Of a DNA stretch of 64,000 bases, positions 11,017-21,423 are shown in pieces. The first letter of the stretch is position 1, and each line of letters opens with the position of its first letter. The stretch spans positions 4,236,230 to 4,300,229 of the forward strand of contig NC_091208.1 in the NCBI RefSeq assembly GCF_040958095.1. Direction: 5' to 3'. The DNA is from Procambarus clarkii (taxonomy: Eukaryota; Arthropoda; Malacostraca; Decapoda; Cambaridae). Below the pieces are notes generated by a model. It made no database searches, had not been told where the DNA came from, and saw only the letters and a program-made list of their open reading frames with translations. The position numbers and the translations under genes are program-made.

Positions 11017-11159
11017 TCTCTCATCACCTTATCATAAAAGGGGAAAAAAAGTCTCCTTTGGCCTTCTGGTTCGAGAAATAACTTGAGAAAACACAAAAGG
11101 GGAGCCTGACTTGACCTGCCGTCTGGCCGAGTCCCTCCACAAGGTAAACAAACAAACCA
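11017..11159 (-). other. 5' flank of the kelch-like relic
   Basis: Short stretch upstream (on minus) of the kelch-like start codon, probably former 5' UTR. It ends at about 11,159, where sequence of the interrupted jockey-like LINE resumes (compare 23,930-23,960 of the uninterrupted copy). Confidence 0.5.
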
Positions 11160-11807
11160 GGGTGGGGGTGAAGGGGTGGTCTCGGGAGGAGTTGGTCCTT
11201 TTTGCTGAGTGTGACGAGTGTTTTAGCTGAGCTAACAGGGTCATTGGTTTGGTACTTGTGCGGTATTGAGTAATGGGTGGTGGAGGGTTGGGGGTGAGGT
11301 GGGCTAACGTGTGGGGCGTGAGATGGGCTGACTTGTTGGGCACGTAGGCTAAGGTGAAGTAGGGCACTTGCTTTTTGGTAGCTGATGTCCGTCTTTGTGC
11401 TGTCTCAGTTTTCTGGTGTTATGGTGAGTTATTTCTTTTGTCTGGAGAGTTATCTTGTGTTTTGGTGATCTATTTACCCAAAGAGAGAGAGGGGTGGCTG
11501 TCATGGGGAGCGGGGTCTATGAGTAAGAGAGGGTTTGAGTAAGAGTAAGAGTAAGTGTTGGGTTTTGTTCTGGGTGGGGGGGGGGTTGACCCGGGTGGGG
11601 GGGAATGAAGGTCGGGGAGAAGCTGGGCTTGATGCCTGGGGGTTGATTAGGGGGGGGGGGGGGGTGGGTGTGGGATTGGTGATGGGTGTGGTGTCATGTT
11701 GGGTGGGATGGTTATGCATGGGAGGTTGTTTGTTGTCAGAATCTGTTGAATGTTGGCGATTGTCTAATACATGTCTCTTTCTGGAAGAGGTGACTTGATC
11801 ATTAGTG
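11160..11807 (-). mobile_element. Jockey-like LINE, 5' part
   Basis: Matches 23,935-24,581 of the second copy almost throughout (GAGTGTGACGAGTGTTTTAG, GGTTGTTTGTTGTCAGAATC, GAAGAGGTGACTTGATCATT). On minus it encodes only Pro/Thr-rich fragments, perhaps an ORF1 remnant (HLTPHTLAHLTPNPPPPITQ). Long G runs occur at about 11,576 and 11,651. The right edge meets the R84 array with the hexamer CTTATT at 11,808-11,813, the empty form of the site occupied by the foldback element at 24,588. Confidence 0.85.
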
Positions 11808-12270
11808 CTTATTGTTATAACCATAACAAGGCACTGCATCACCAACCTCAACAAGGCCCTGAACAACATCAACCCCAGCCTCCACACCCTCAGCCACAAC
11901 ATAACCATAACCAGGCACTGCATCACTAACCTCAACAAGGCCCTGAACAACATCAACACCAGCGTCCACACCCTCAGCCACAACATAACAATAACCAGGC
12001 ACTGCATCACCAACCTTAACAAGGCCCTGAACAACATACACACCAGCCTCCACACCCTCAGCCACAACATAACCATAACCAGGCACTGCATCACCAACCT
12101 CAACAAGGCCCTGAACAACATCAACACCAGCCTCCACACCCTCAGCCACAACATAACCATAACCAGGCACTGCATCACCAACCTCAACAAGACCCTGAAC
12201 AACATCAACACCGGCCTCTGCACCCTCAGCCACAACATAACCATAACCAGGCACTGCATCCAATGACAGG
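11808..12270 (+). repeat. R84 minisatellite array C (5 units)
   Basis: Five 84-bp units with anchors near 11,827, 11,911, 11,995, 12,079, 12,163 and 12,247. Joined to the left flank of the jockey-like LINE 5' end rather than to module B. Minus-strand frame VVAEGVEAGVDVVQGLVEVG stays open for the whole array and into module D (193 codons to 12,383). Confidence 0.92.
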
Positions 12271-12687
12271 ATAAGGATTTGGGATTGGACGGGGGAGGTG
12301 GGGGGGGTAATGGAATGGTGCACAGTAACTAAGTGATCCCGACTTACTGACGACTGTGACAGTGGCCTGAGAATACGGTTCACAAAGGGAATATTAATAG
12401 GGTATTCATAGTATCAACACCAAATTTCTGGTGGAATAAAACAAAAAAAATTGTGAACATAAAAGTTACCCATGAAGGCGGTATAGAAAACCACGAGAAG
12501 ACGACCGTCTCAGTGTGGAAGGAAAAGCAGAGTAATATAGTTTATTACTTGTCAAATACCATTTTTTTATAAAACATAATTTTTTTAAATAACATTTAAT
12601 TAATAATATAAAAGTAAAACAAAGCTTCGAAAATTCTTTATTATTTTTAAAAGATTTAAAAATTTGAATACAAAACTCTACTCTCTT
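12271..12687 (+). repeat. Module D, left part
   Basis: Starts like other D copies (AACTAAGTGATCCCGACTTA, GGTATTCATAGTATCAACAC) and enters the AT-rich core. It is interrupted at about 12,695 by a LINE and resumes at 15,369. Confidence 0.75.
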
Positions 12688-12694
12688 AATATTA

Positions 12695-15368
12695 CCGAAG
12701 TACTGGCAACCAGGTTTGCAGAGAGAGCAGCCAGCAATCAACTTCTACCAGGTGTATTAGCAGTACAGACCGGACTAGAGGAAGAAAGGTGGCACAGAAT
12801 CCTTACAGCATGTGAAGAAGTCTCTGACACTAATGCCCCCTTCACACTGGATGAGCTCAATCGGGCTAAGAAAATCTCCAAGGATACATCCCCTGGAACC
12901 GACAAAATAACCTATAAATAAATGATTAGAAACCTCGGCGCAGAGGGAGACGCTGCATACCTAAGGTTAATTAATTTAGCCTGGACTTCTCAAACTAGAC
13001 CTTCTGCTTGGAATAGAGCAGACATAGTGCCGATCCCAAAACCCAAAGATCCAGCTAATCCCAGGCCCATCTCTCTCCAAAGCTGTGCAGCCAAGACAGC
13101 TGACAGAATGGCACTCAACAGACTGGAGTGGAAAATGCCTAAACTGCACCATGATATGTATGCCTATAGAAGAGGGGTTGGCACAGTGGAATGTATTACA
13201 AGTCTGTTAGCCCACTTGAATGACAGACCAGGAATGCTGATATTCCTGGACCTCGAAAAAGCCTTTGAACTGGCTAGCGCCCCAGCTATTCTCTGCTGCC
13301 TCATTGACAAAGAGGTCAGAGGCAACCTGCTCTCCTGGACCAAAAACTGTCTCATAAACAGAGAAGCAAGAGTAAAACTTCATGGCACAGTCTCTGAGTA
13401 CAAAAGACATGAAAATGGTACACCGCAGGGAGGTATTCTCAGCCCCCTTCTCTTCAACTGTTTAATGGAAAGAATAATGAGGTTGAAACTCCCACATCAC
13501 TGCAGGCTGCTAAACTACGCCGACGACTTTGTCATCATCATAAAAGGAAGGGATGCGGCGCACCTTGCACCCAAATGCTTAGACTGCATCAGTAAAGAGG
13601 CAAAACAGATTGGGATCACACTCAACCCCTCAAAGTCAAAGGCCATGCCCATAAAAATAGCGAAGCCCAACATCCAACTCACAGTACAGGGTCAACCAGT
13701 AGAATGGGTCGACACCTATCAGTATCTAGGAATCATCCTGGACACACACATGAATTTTAATGCTGAGGTCACTTACTTGAGAGAGCGAACTGCGGCCCGA
13801 ACGGCAATCCTCAGGTCGCTAACCTCCCTTTCTGGAGAAGCCAGTCTGCAAGTCCTTCGCACATACTATGTACAGGCAGTCAGATCAGTGATCGATTATG
13901 CCGCACCTGCACTCACAAATCTATCACACCAATAGTGGAAAAAGCTTGAAGTTGCCCAAAACAATGCTATAAGAGCTGCACTGGGAGCCCCCATGTGGAC
14001 CAGGCTTGAAACTCTAAGACTGGAGACGGGTTTGCCCTCTCTATAAGAAAGAATATCACAAAGGACAGCTACAATTATCAGTAAGATAATTATTTCTTCT
14101 GATCCAATCCCAGTACGGCAGGCCTTGGTGGTTGGACTAGGCCAAAACAATGGAAACTCTTGGGTTGCAAGAGCAGGAAAAGTCCTAAACAAACTACATT
14201 TAAAAAACATGATTCTTGATAGCGAGGGTGATCATCCACACCCAAATTACACTCCTTCCGCACCGTGGGAAGAGCCTACTTTCAAAATAGTAATAGAAAG
14301 TCTCTCATTGAAAAAGGTTGCCTATGATCCGACAATCCTAAGGCGCATAATAGAAGAGCAAATGTATAGCATAGCAGTAGCAGGTGCCACCCACATCTTC
14401 ACAGACGGATCGGTGGACACAGAAAATGAGAGTGCTGGCGCTGCTCTTTGCACGACCAGCGTACAGGCATATTGGAGACTGGGAGGACTAGTATCATCAA
14501 CCCAAACTGAGCTGTTTGCCATACAACAGGCATTCGCATATGTGATTGCACAAAACACTCAAAATGCAATCATACACACAGACTCAAAATCTGCACTTCA
14601 AATACTAGGACAAAAACAGTGGAAAGATAATGTGGAAATAATTATCACCATTTTGTATCTTGGAGCAGTCGCTAAAGGCAAAGGACTCAACATAACTTTA
14701 AACTGGATCCCATCCCATATTTGAATCCCATTAAATGAAAAAGCTGATGAAATTGCTAAATTGGCAACTCGTCATCCAGTGATACATAAAACAATTCAAC
14801 CCAGCCTAGAGAACATAAAAAACATCATCACCAAAAAACTCTCACATCTCAACAAAGCCTACCTGCACCAGAGAATAGCTGAAGGTTCGCCATCTGCAAC
14901 ATGGTATCTTCAGGCAACCAAATTAGAAAGGTTAAATATCCCAAAAGGAATCCACAGGGAAATAGCAGTTAGGTTATATAGACTACGTCTAGGTTACAGA
15001 TGCAACTGGGAGATTGGTGAACCCCGACAGAGAGAGTGCATCTTCTGCCAAACTGTCACAGAAAAGCCATTACTTCACTATCTTCTGGAATGTGAAGCAA
15101 CCAATGACCTTAGAAGAGCTTTAAGAGTTCCTGAATCATGCAGTGGCCATCCTGAAGCCATCAACACAGCCACTCTCCTGGTCAACAAAGGTGTCCAGCA
15201 GCTGGACACCCTCATAAAGACTGTGAAGCAGTATCCTCCCCCGCGATAACAGCTTGATGGTTAAATGCAACCTCAGAATACTGAGAAAAAAAAAATTATA
15301 CCACTTACGGGCTATTCATGCCCGTGCCACCTCATGGGTTGCTTAATCTTTATCAATCAATCAATTAC
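12695..15368 (+). mobile_element. 5'-truncated LINE with RT and RNase H (I-superfamily-like)
   Basis: Inserted in the AT-rich core of module D, with probable 7-bp target duplication AATATTA (12,688-12,694 and 15,369-15,375). The left end is truncated inside ORF2 and the right end has a TCAATCAATCAATT tetranucleotide tail. RT, RNase H and a terminal Cys/His motif are all recognisable. RNase H next to RT is the hallmark of I-type non-LTR clades; the exact clade is not assigned. Confidence 0.85.
12697..15249 (+). pseudogene. LINE ORF2 remnant: reverse transcriptase - RNase H - zinc motif
   Basis: One reading frame of about 850 codons. RT motifs are GTPQGGILSPLLFN (about 13,420) and LNYADDFVIII (about 13,510), with the first catalytic Asp in FLDLEKAFE. 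RNase H follows with FTDGSVDTE, TELFAIQQAF, HTDSKSAL and LNEKADEIA. A terminal CIFCQTVTEKPLLHYLLEC resembles the CCHC motif at the end of many LINE ORF2 proteins. The frame is broken only by four in-frame stops (TAA 12,919; TAG 13,933; TAA near 14,044; TGA 14,722, the last replacing the Gly of the SHIGI-type RNase H motif). No frameshift is needed, so decay has been by substitution. It would copy its own RNA if intact; it cannot now. Confidence 0.92.
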
Positions 15369-15589
15369 AATATTATTAATTTAAATTTAAAATTTTGAGT
15401 GTACATAGGAAAAAAATTGTATTTACAGTCATTAGTTAGTAGGCATCACTTAGCTACTGTGTACTACAGTTGTTAGTGTTGTATAATACTTACTGAGAAC
15501 CTATAATACTTACTGAGAACCGTGTTTTAAGGCCAGTGGTTGTCACAGAAACTCGGGTTTCAACAGGTTGTTGTTGTTAATGTTTTGGT
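15369..15589 (+). repeat. Module D, right part
   Basis: Continuation of the AT-rich core after the LINE, with the terminal D landmark TACTGTGTACTACAGTTGTT and a local duplication of TATAATACTTACTGAGAACC. Confidence 0.7.
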
Positions 15590-16375
15590 CAGGCGGCCAC
15601 AGAGCACTAAGCCTTGAACCAACAGGTGGCCACAGATCACTAAACATAGAGCCAACAGGTGGGCCACATAGCACTAAAAATAGAGCCAACAGGTAGCCAC
15701 ATAGTGCTAAGCTTAGAGCCAGCAGGGAGCCACATAGCACTAAGATTAGAGCCAGCAGGTGGCCACATAACGCTAAGCTTTGAGCCAGCAGGTAACCACA
15801 TAGCGCTAAGCTTTGAGCCAGCAGGTGGCCACATAGCGCTAAGATTAGAGCCGGCAGGTGGCCACATAGCGATAAGCTTTGAGCCAGCAGGTGGCCACAT
15901 AGCGCTAAGATTAGAGCCAGCAGGTAGCCACATAGAGATAAGCTTTAAGCCAGCAGGTGGCCACAGAGCAGTAAACATTGAGCCAGTAGGTGGCCACATA
16001 GCGCTAAGCTCAGAGCCAGCTGGTAGCCACATAGCGCTAAGATTAGAACCAGCAGGTGGCCACATAGCGCTAAGCTTTGAGCCAGCAGGTAGCCACATAG
16101 CACTAAGCATAGTGTCAGCAGGTAGCCACAGAGCAGTAAAAATAGAACCAGCAGGTGGCCACAGATCAGTACATAGAGCCAACAGATGGCCACAGAGCAC
16201 TAAGCCTAGAGCCAGCAGGTGGCCACAGAGCATTAAGCCTAGAGCCAGCGGTGGCCGCAGAGCGCTAAGCCTAGAGCAAGCAGGTGGCCACAGAGTATTA
16301 AGCCTAGAGCCAGCAGGTGGCCACAGAGCAATAAGCCTCGAGCCAACGGTGGCCGCAGAGCGCTAATCCAGCTGG
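15590..16375 (+). repeat. R33 minisatellite, expanded array (about 23 units)
   Basis: The largest R33 array in the window. The 33-bp unit reads GGTGGCCACAGAGCACTAAG then CCTAGAGCCAGCA, with many variants (GATTAGAGCC, CTTTGAGCC). A period of eleven codons keeps a plus frame (GGHIALSFEPA type) open for 235 codons and a minus frame open for 197. Variation along the array is in all codon positions, so coding is unlikely. Confidence 0.92.
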
Positions 16376-16635
16376 TGGTAACAGTCCACTTAATCTAGAG
16401 CTAACAGGTAGCTACAATAGGAGAGAACAGCTTAAAATGCAGTGGAACATCACATTAATATTATATAATTACTGAGATTCTCATATCACGGAGACTCAGT
16501 GTAATAAAGGCACCTTAACATCATCTTATGTATATGCTGATTTAATGATACCAACAACTGGCTACATAGCTCAAAGTAAATTGCCAGCAGGTTGCCACAG
16601 ATCTGTAATTCTGCTCTGTTACAGTCTCACAGAGC
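16376..16635 (+). repeat. Module F start, degenerate
   Basis: Begins with GGAGAGAACAGCTTAAAATG and continues with GAGACTCAGTGTAATAAAGG, the usual start of module F, then returns to R33-like sequence near 16,570. No gene seen. Confidence 0.55.
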
Positions 16636-16925
16636 ACAGTCTCTGTGGCGTAGTGTTAAGACGCTCGCATGGCGTTCCGCGAGCGCTTTATCCTGGGTTC
16701 GTATCCTGGCTGGGGAGGCTTTACTGGGCGCAAATCCTTAACTGTGGACTCTGTTTAACTCAACAATAACATGGGTACTTGGTTGTAAAAACGATTCTTT
16801 GCGGGGGTCGTATTCCAGGGAACAAAGGATTAAGGACTTGCCTGAAACGCTACGCGTACTAGTGGCTGTACAAGAATGTAACAACTCTTGTATAATGTAA
16901 ATGTATAAATAAAAAAAAATAAAAA
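16636..16925 (+). mobile_element. tRNA-derived SINE, second copy of poly(A)-tailed family
   Basis: Same layout as 4,197-4,477: head GTCTCTGTGGCGTAGTGTTA, B box GGGTTCGTATCC, body GATTAAGGACTTGCCTGAAA, then ACAACTCTTGTATAATG and an A-rich, interrupted tail at about 16,905-16,926. The impure tail suggests it is older than the 4.2-kb copy. R33 sequence resumes right after it. Confidence 0.88.
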
Positions 16926-17115
16926 AATCTAGAGCCATCAGGTGGCCACAGAGCACTAAGCCTTAAGCCATCAGGTGGCCACAGAGCACTAAGCCTAAAG
17001 CCATCAGGAGGGGACAGTGCACTTAACTTAGAGCCAACAGGTAGCCACAACGGGAGTGTAACAGCTTAAAAATATAGTGCCACATTACACTAATGTTATA
17101 TTAATTACTCAAATT
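16926..17115 (+). repeat. R33 remnant and start of module F
   Basis: About three 33-bp units (CATCAGGTGGCCACAGAGCA type) followed by GGGAGTGTAACAGCTTAAAA, the beginning of module F. Confidence 0.75.
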
Positions 17116-17125
17116 CTCATATGAC

Positions 17126-17371
17126 CTGTTGGGGGACCGGTCGGCTGAGCGGACAGCACGCTGGCTTGTGATCCTGTGGTCCTGGGTTCGATCCCAGGCG
17201 CCGGTGAGAAACAATGGGCAGAGTTTCTTTTACCCTATGCCCTTGTTACCTAGCAGTAAAATAGGTACCTGGGTGTTAGTCAGCTGTCACGGGCTGCTTC
17301 CCGGGGGTGGAGGCCTGGTCGAGGACCGGGCCACGGGGACACTAAAAGCCCCGAAATCATCTCAAGATAAC
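17126..17371 (+). mobile_element. tRNA-headed decapod SINE with 10-bp target duplication
   Basis: Complete copy: tRNA-like head (GGCTGAGCGGACAGCACGCT, B box GGGTTCGATCCC), body, and terminal CCCCGAAATCATCTCAAGAT. It is flanked by the direct repeat CTCATATGAC at 17,116-17,125 and 17,372-17,381, which defines both ends. It is inserted in module F. Confidence 0.93.
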
Positions 17372-18263
17372 CTCATATGACAGGGACTCAGTGTAATAAA
17401 GGCACCTTAACATTAACTTATGTAAATGCAGATTTAATGTTTTCCCAACTACATTGATAGCTTTTGTTTGATGGGGAGAAAATGCAAAAGTTTGTAGAGA
17501 AAAGGGAAGAGAGGGAGAGGGAAGGGAAAGGAGAAGATGAAGGGAAAAGGGATAATGGTTTGAGCTGCTACAAACAGGAGCTTTCAGCGAAGTATTCTCT
17601 TTACATTTACCTGAAACTTTGTTTCGTGAGAATGTATACATTTTTACAGCGATGTATAATTTTATACAATGTAACAGTTTTTGGCACTGGATAATTTTTT
17701 TTAACCGTTTATGCCCCCAAAATCTAGAAAATGGTTATTATTTTAAGAAACTTGCGTTAGATCTAGACTTAGAGAGCTTAGGGAAGATGTCTAGGGCAAA
17801 GATCAAAGGCACAATTTAATGCTTTAGGGTAATAATATTAATTTTTTCCCTACATTGGAGGCATAATCAATTTGAAAACAATACACACTCAGCTATTCTT
17901 CCTAAGGCTTCCCAATCGTCAAGAAACTGTCGTCATACAGTGTCATTAAACCTAACCTACCAGAGGACCCATAACAGAAAACCGGACATTAGGTCACTTA
18001 AGCGAGCCGCTTACACTTTCTAGTACGACTACTTTTGGCCTTAGGTAGACTATTCGTCAAAAAGCGACGTTCTACTAGAAAGACGGCTTGACACGCTACC
18101 CAGGGGAAATGGCTGTAATGTTACAGTGTATTATGTAATGAGGTTGGTGTCAGGCTCTGTATTTTAATGAATTATTTCCGTTAAACACGACGGTGTAAAG
18201 TAGAACAACTTCACAGTACTCAGTGACACATTTAGGGTCACGTGACCAAGTACTGACAATGAG
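17372..18263 (+). repeat. Macrosatellite module F
   Basis: Landmarks are GAGAAAATGCAAAAGTTTGT, GGGAAAAGGGATAATG, CTAGAAAATGGTTATTATTT, CCTACATTGGAGGCATAA and GGGTCACGTGACCAAGTACT. The same block recurs at about 21.1, 36.8, 41.95 and 59.2 kb. A 94-codon minus frame crosses it but its sequence is not conserved as codons. Confidence 0.8.
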
Positions 18264-18360
18264 AGTAAACCAGTGACGTCATGCACTAAGCAGGACCCCA
18301 GTGACGTCATGTATTAAGCAAGACCCCGGTGACGTCATGCACTAAGCAGGACCTCTCGTA
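18264..18360 (+). repeat. R28 mini-array (3 units)
   Basis: Three 28-bp units, each with a perfect TGACGTCA, immediately after module F. Same position and copy number as at 37,749 and 42,886. Confidence 0.9.
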
Positions 18361-19035
18361 AATGTGAGGACTCTGACATGCGAATTGATTCACTTTTTTT
18401 TGCAGTGATCATTGTTAGGCACTGTTAAAAACCTATTAGGCGGTGAATGGCTTAAATGTGTGAACATCAGTCAGGAGGAGGGGTGATGTCTCCATGACAA
18501 CGGCGTCGTATCTTCCCTTTAACCGGTATTTAAATACAACATAACAAGTGAATGAGAAAGAAATGTCCAAAATCTGAACAATGTTCCAGCGTAACAAGTA
18601 GGAAGACGTGTTGGAACATCATCATGCTTCTAAACGCAATGACGCAGGTATTAGGATGTCTTGCAACATCATCTCTCGTCAAGGTTCTAAACTCTATGAC
18701 CAAGTATTAGAATATGTTGCAACATCATTATGCTTCAAAACTCTATGACCAAGTATTAGAATATGTTGCCACATCATCAATTTTCTAAACTCTTTGACCC
18801 AAATATTAGGATATGTTGCAACATCATCATGCTTCTAAACTCATTTTTTAGTTTAGAAAAGTATTTCATTATAAATATTGAATTCTATGAGTCTTGACAT
18901 GGGATTGAGCGAATGGGCATGTTGACAATTTCTCTTGGAAAATCTGCCTCGCTCGTGTTGATATCAATTATATTTACAGGTGTTTGGATATCACGCATAA
19001 AGACGTTGTCCGGATCTTCCACTTTCAAGCTGTTT
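18361..19035 (+). repeat. Module B with expanded 50-bp subrepeat
   Basis: Standard B landmarks plus about five units of a 50-bp subrepeat at 18,600-18,850 (GTTGCAACATCATCATGCTT, then CTAAACTCTATGACCCAAGT). Other B copies have zero to three units. Confidence 0.8.
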
Positions 19036-19160
19036 ATTGTTATAACCATAACCAGGCACTGCATCACCAACCTCAACAAGGCCCTGAACAACATCAACAC
19101 CAGCCTCCACACCCTCAGCCACAACATAACCATAACCAGGCACTGCATCCAATTGCAGGA
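19036..19160 (+). repeat. R84 array D (just over one unit)
   Basis: One complete 84-bp unit plus partial units at both ends. This is the shortest copy of the array and shows that the array length varies between macrosatellite units. Confidence 0.88.
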
Positions 19161-19880
19161 TAAGGATTAGGGACTGGACGGGGGGGGAGGAAGGAATAAT
19201 GCCCAGTAGCTAAGTGATCCCCACTTACTGACGACTGTGACAATGGCCTAAGAATACGGAACACAATGGGGATATTAATAGGGTATTCAAAGTATCAACA
19301 CAAAATTTCCGGAGGAATAAAACAAAAAATTGTGATCATAAAAGTTACCCATGAAGGTCAGTATAGAAAACAACGAAAAGACGACCGACTCAGAGTAGGA
19401 GGAAAAGAAAATTATTAATATTATTTACTTCTCAAATACAATTAGTTTATATTATATAATTTTTTTGTAATTACAAGATTATTTATTTATATAAAATTCA
19501 AATAAATTTTTTTAGTGTTAATATAAGATTAAGAAAATTTAACACAAAACTCTTTAGAATTTATTTTAGTAAAATTTTTTCTATTTATATAATTGAAACT
19601 TTAATATATGATATGATAATCGAACTTCATATCCTTAAAATTTGCGAATATACATAAGATAAATTTAACTCTTTAGTTATCAATAAGTAGGTATCACCTA
19701 AGTCATGTGTAATACAGTTGTTAGTGTAGGATAACACTTACTGTGTATTCGTTCTAAGGCCAGTGGTAATCGCAGAAACTCGTGTTTCAATAGGTTGTTG
19801 TTGGTGTTTTGTCACTCTGTTGTTTGGTCAGGTGGCCACATAGCAGTAAGCCTTGAGCCAGCAGGTGATCATAGTGTACT
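19161..19880 (+). repeat. Module D and R33 remnant
   Basis: Usual D landmarks, AT-rich core at about 19,430-19,650, then TTTGGTCAGGTGGCCACATA with a single R33-like unit before the next R28 array. Confidence 0.72.
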
Positions 19881-20110
19881 TAATTCCAGTGACGTCATGC
19901 ACTGAGCAGGACCCCAGTGACGTCATGCAATAAGTAGGACCCAGTGACGTCATGCAATAAGCAGGACAAAGTGACGTCATGCAATAAGCAGGACCCCAGT
20001 GACGTCATGCATTAAGCATTACCCCAGTGACGTCATGCACTAAGCAGGACCCCAGTGACGGCATGCACTAAACAGGATCCTAGTGACGTCATGCACTAAG
20101 CAGGACCCCC
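19881..20110 (+). repeat. R28 array (about 8 units)
   Basis: Eight 28-bp units, seven with perfect TGACGTCA by eye. Introduced by GTGTACTTAATTCCAGTGAC, like the arrays at 2,068 and 50,953. Confidence 0.9.
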
Positions 20111-21055
20111 TCATGAATGTGAGGACTCTGACATGAGAATGGACTCACTGCTCTGTTCAGTGATCATAAAACGGAACAGAACATCACTTCTGTGAGTCGA
20201 TTTCATTTCAAATTACGTCCAAATGTGGCCATAACGCGCATAGGAGCCAAAAGTGACGTTATTTTTAAGAGGACGGGTTGACAAACACCTGCTTTCTAGT
20301 TGTTTCTTCAATTCAATAGCAATATCTCAATATTTCTGCAGTCACTGTGTTGATGCAGTGTGCACTGCATCTGCAAACACTGCATCCAGTTACAAGATAA
20401 GGATTTGGATGGGTTGTGGGGGGGGGGGGATGGAAGGAAGGAATGGTGCCCAGTAGCTAAGTGATCCCCACTTACTGTGACTGTGGCCTAAGAATACGGT
20501 ACACAAAGGGGATATTAATAAGGTATTCAAAATATCAAGACAATTTCTGTTAGAATGAAACATAATAAAATTCAATATAACAAATACCAATTAAATCGGT
20601 ATAGAAAACCACGACCATATGTGTGCAGGATATTAATAATTATTACTTCTTAAAAAAAATTAATTAGTGAGTAAAAAATATGATAACATTAAAATTTTAA
20701 AAGTAATATAAAACTAAAACAAATTTTTAATTAATTTTCACATTTTTTGGCACATTTATAAATTTTAACATACAATTTTACTATGTTTTTTTTCTTTAAA
20801 TTTTCTTTATTTATATAAAATGAAACTTTAATAAATTATATTAATTCAAAAGTAGTTATTAAAATTTGAATAGACATAGAAACTATGAAACTTTGCAATT
20901 AGCATAGGGCTGGGATTATATAGCTACTGTGTAATACGGTGATAGTCGCGTTTGTAAGTGTTGGGGACATTTAGCTACTGTGTACCCTGTTCTGAGGCCA
21001 GACGTTGTTAAAGAATTGAACCATTCAACAGGAGATTTTTAATGTTAGTGTTACG
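20111..21055 (+). repeat. Variant B-D unit without R84
   Basis: Linker (GAATGTGAGGACTCTGACAT), a shortened B-like part with a TGCAGTGTGCACTGCATCTG motif, then directly module D (GTAGCTAAGTGATCCCCACT) with an AT-rich core at about 20,630-20,900. The same variant arrangement occurs at 51,490-52,036. Confidence 0.7.
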
Positions 21056-21105
21056 GTCAGGTGGCCACAGAGCAGTAAGCCTAGAGCCAGCAGGTGGCCA
21101 CAAGG
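21056..21105 (+). repeat. R33 remnant
   Basis: One to two 33-bp units (CAGGTGGCCACAGAGCAGTA) at the usual place between D and F. Confidence 0.8.
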
Positions 21106-21423
21106 GAAGAGAACAGTCTAGGAATGTAGTGCCAAATTACACTATTGCACTTATATTAATTACTCAGATTCGTCATTTAACGGAGACTCAGTGTAATAAG
21201 GGCACCCTAACATCATCACATATAAATGCGGATTTAATGTTTTCCCAACTATATTGACATCTCTTGTTTGATGGAGAGAAAATGCAAAGGTATGTAAAGA
21301 AGAGAGGGAGAGAGGAATAGAGGGATAGAGGAAGAGAGGGTGAGAGGGAGGGAAGGAAGGAGAAGATGAAGGGAAAAGGGATAATGATTCGGACTGCTAC
21401 AGATAAAGACTTTCAGCAACGTC
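21106..21423 (+). repeat. Module F, left part
   Basis: F landmarks up to GACTGCTACAGATAAAGACT and TTTCAGCAACG, then an abrupt change to jockey-like LINE sequence at about 21,424. Confidence 0.75.

Noticed and set aside
15659..16366. 235-codon plus frame over R33
   Set aside because: Eleven-codon minisatellite artefact; a long minus frame overlaps it, and variants show no codon bias.
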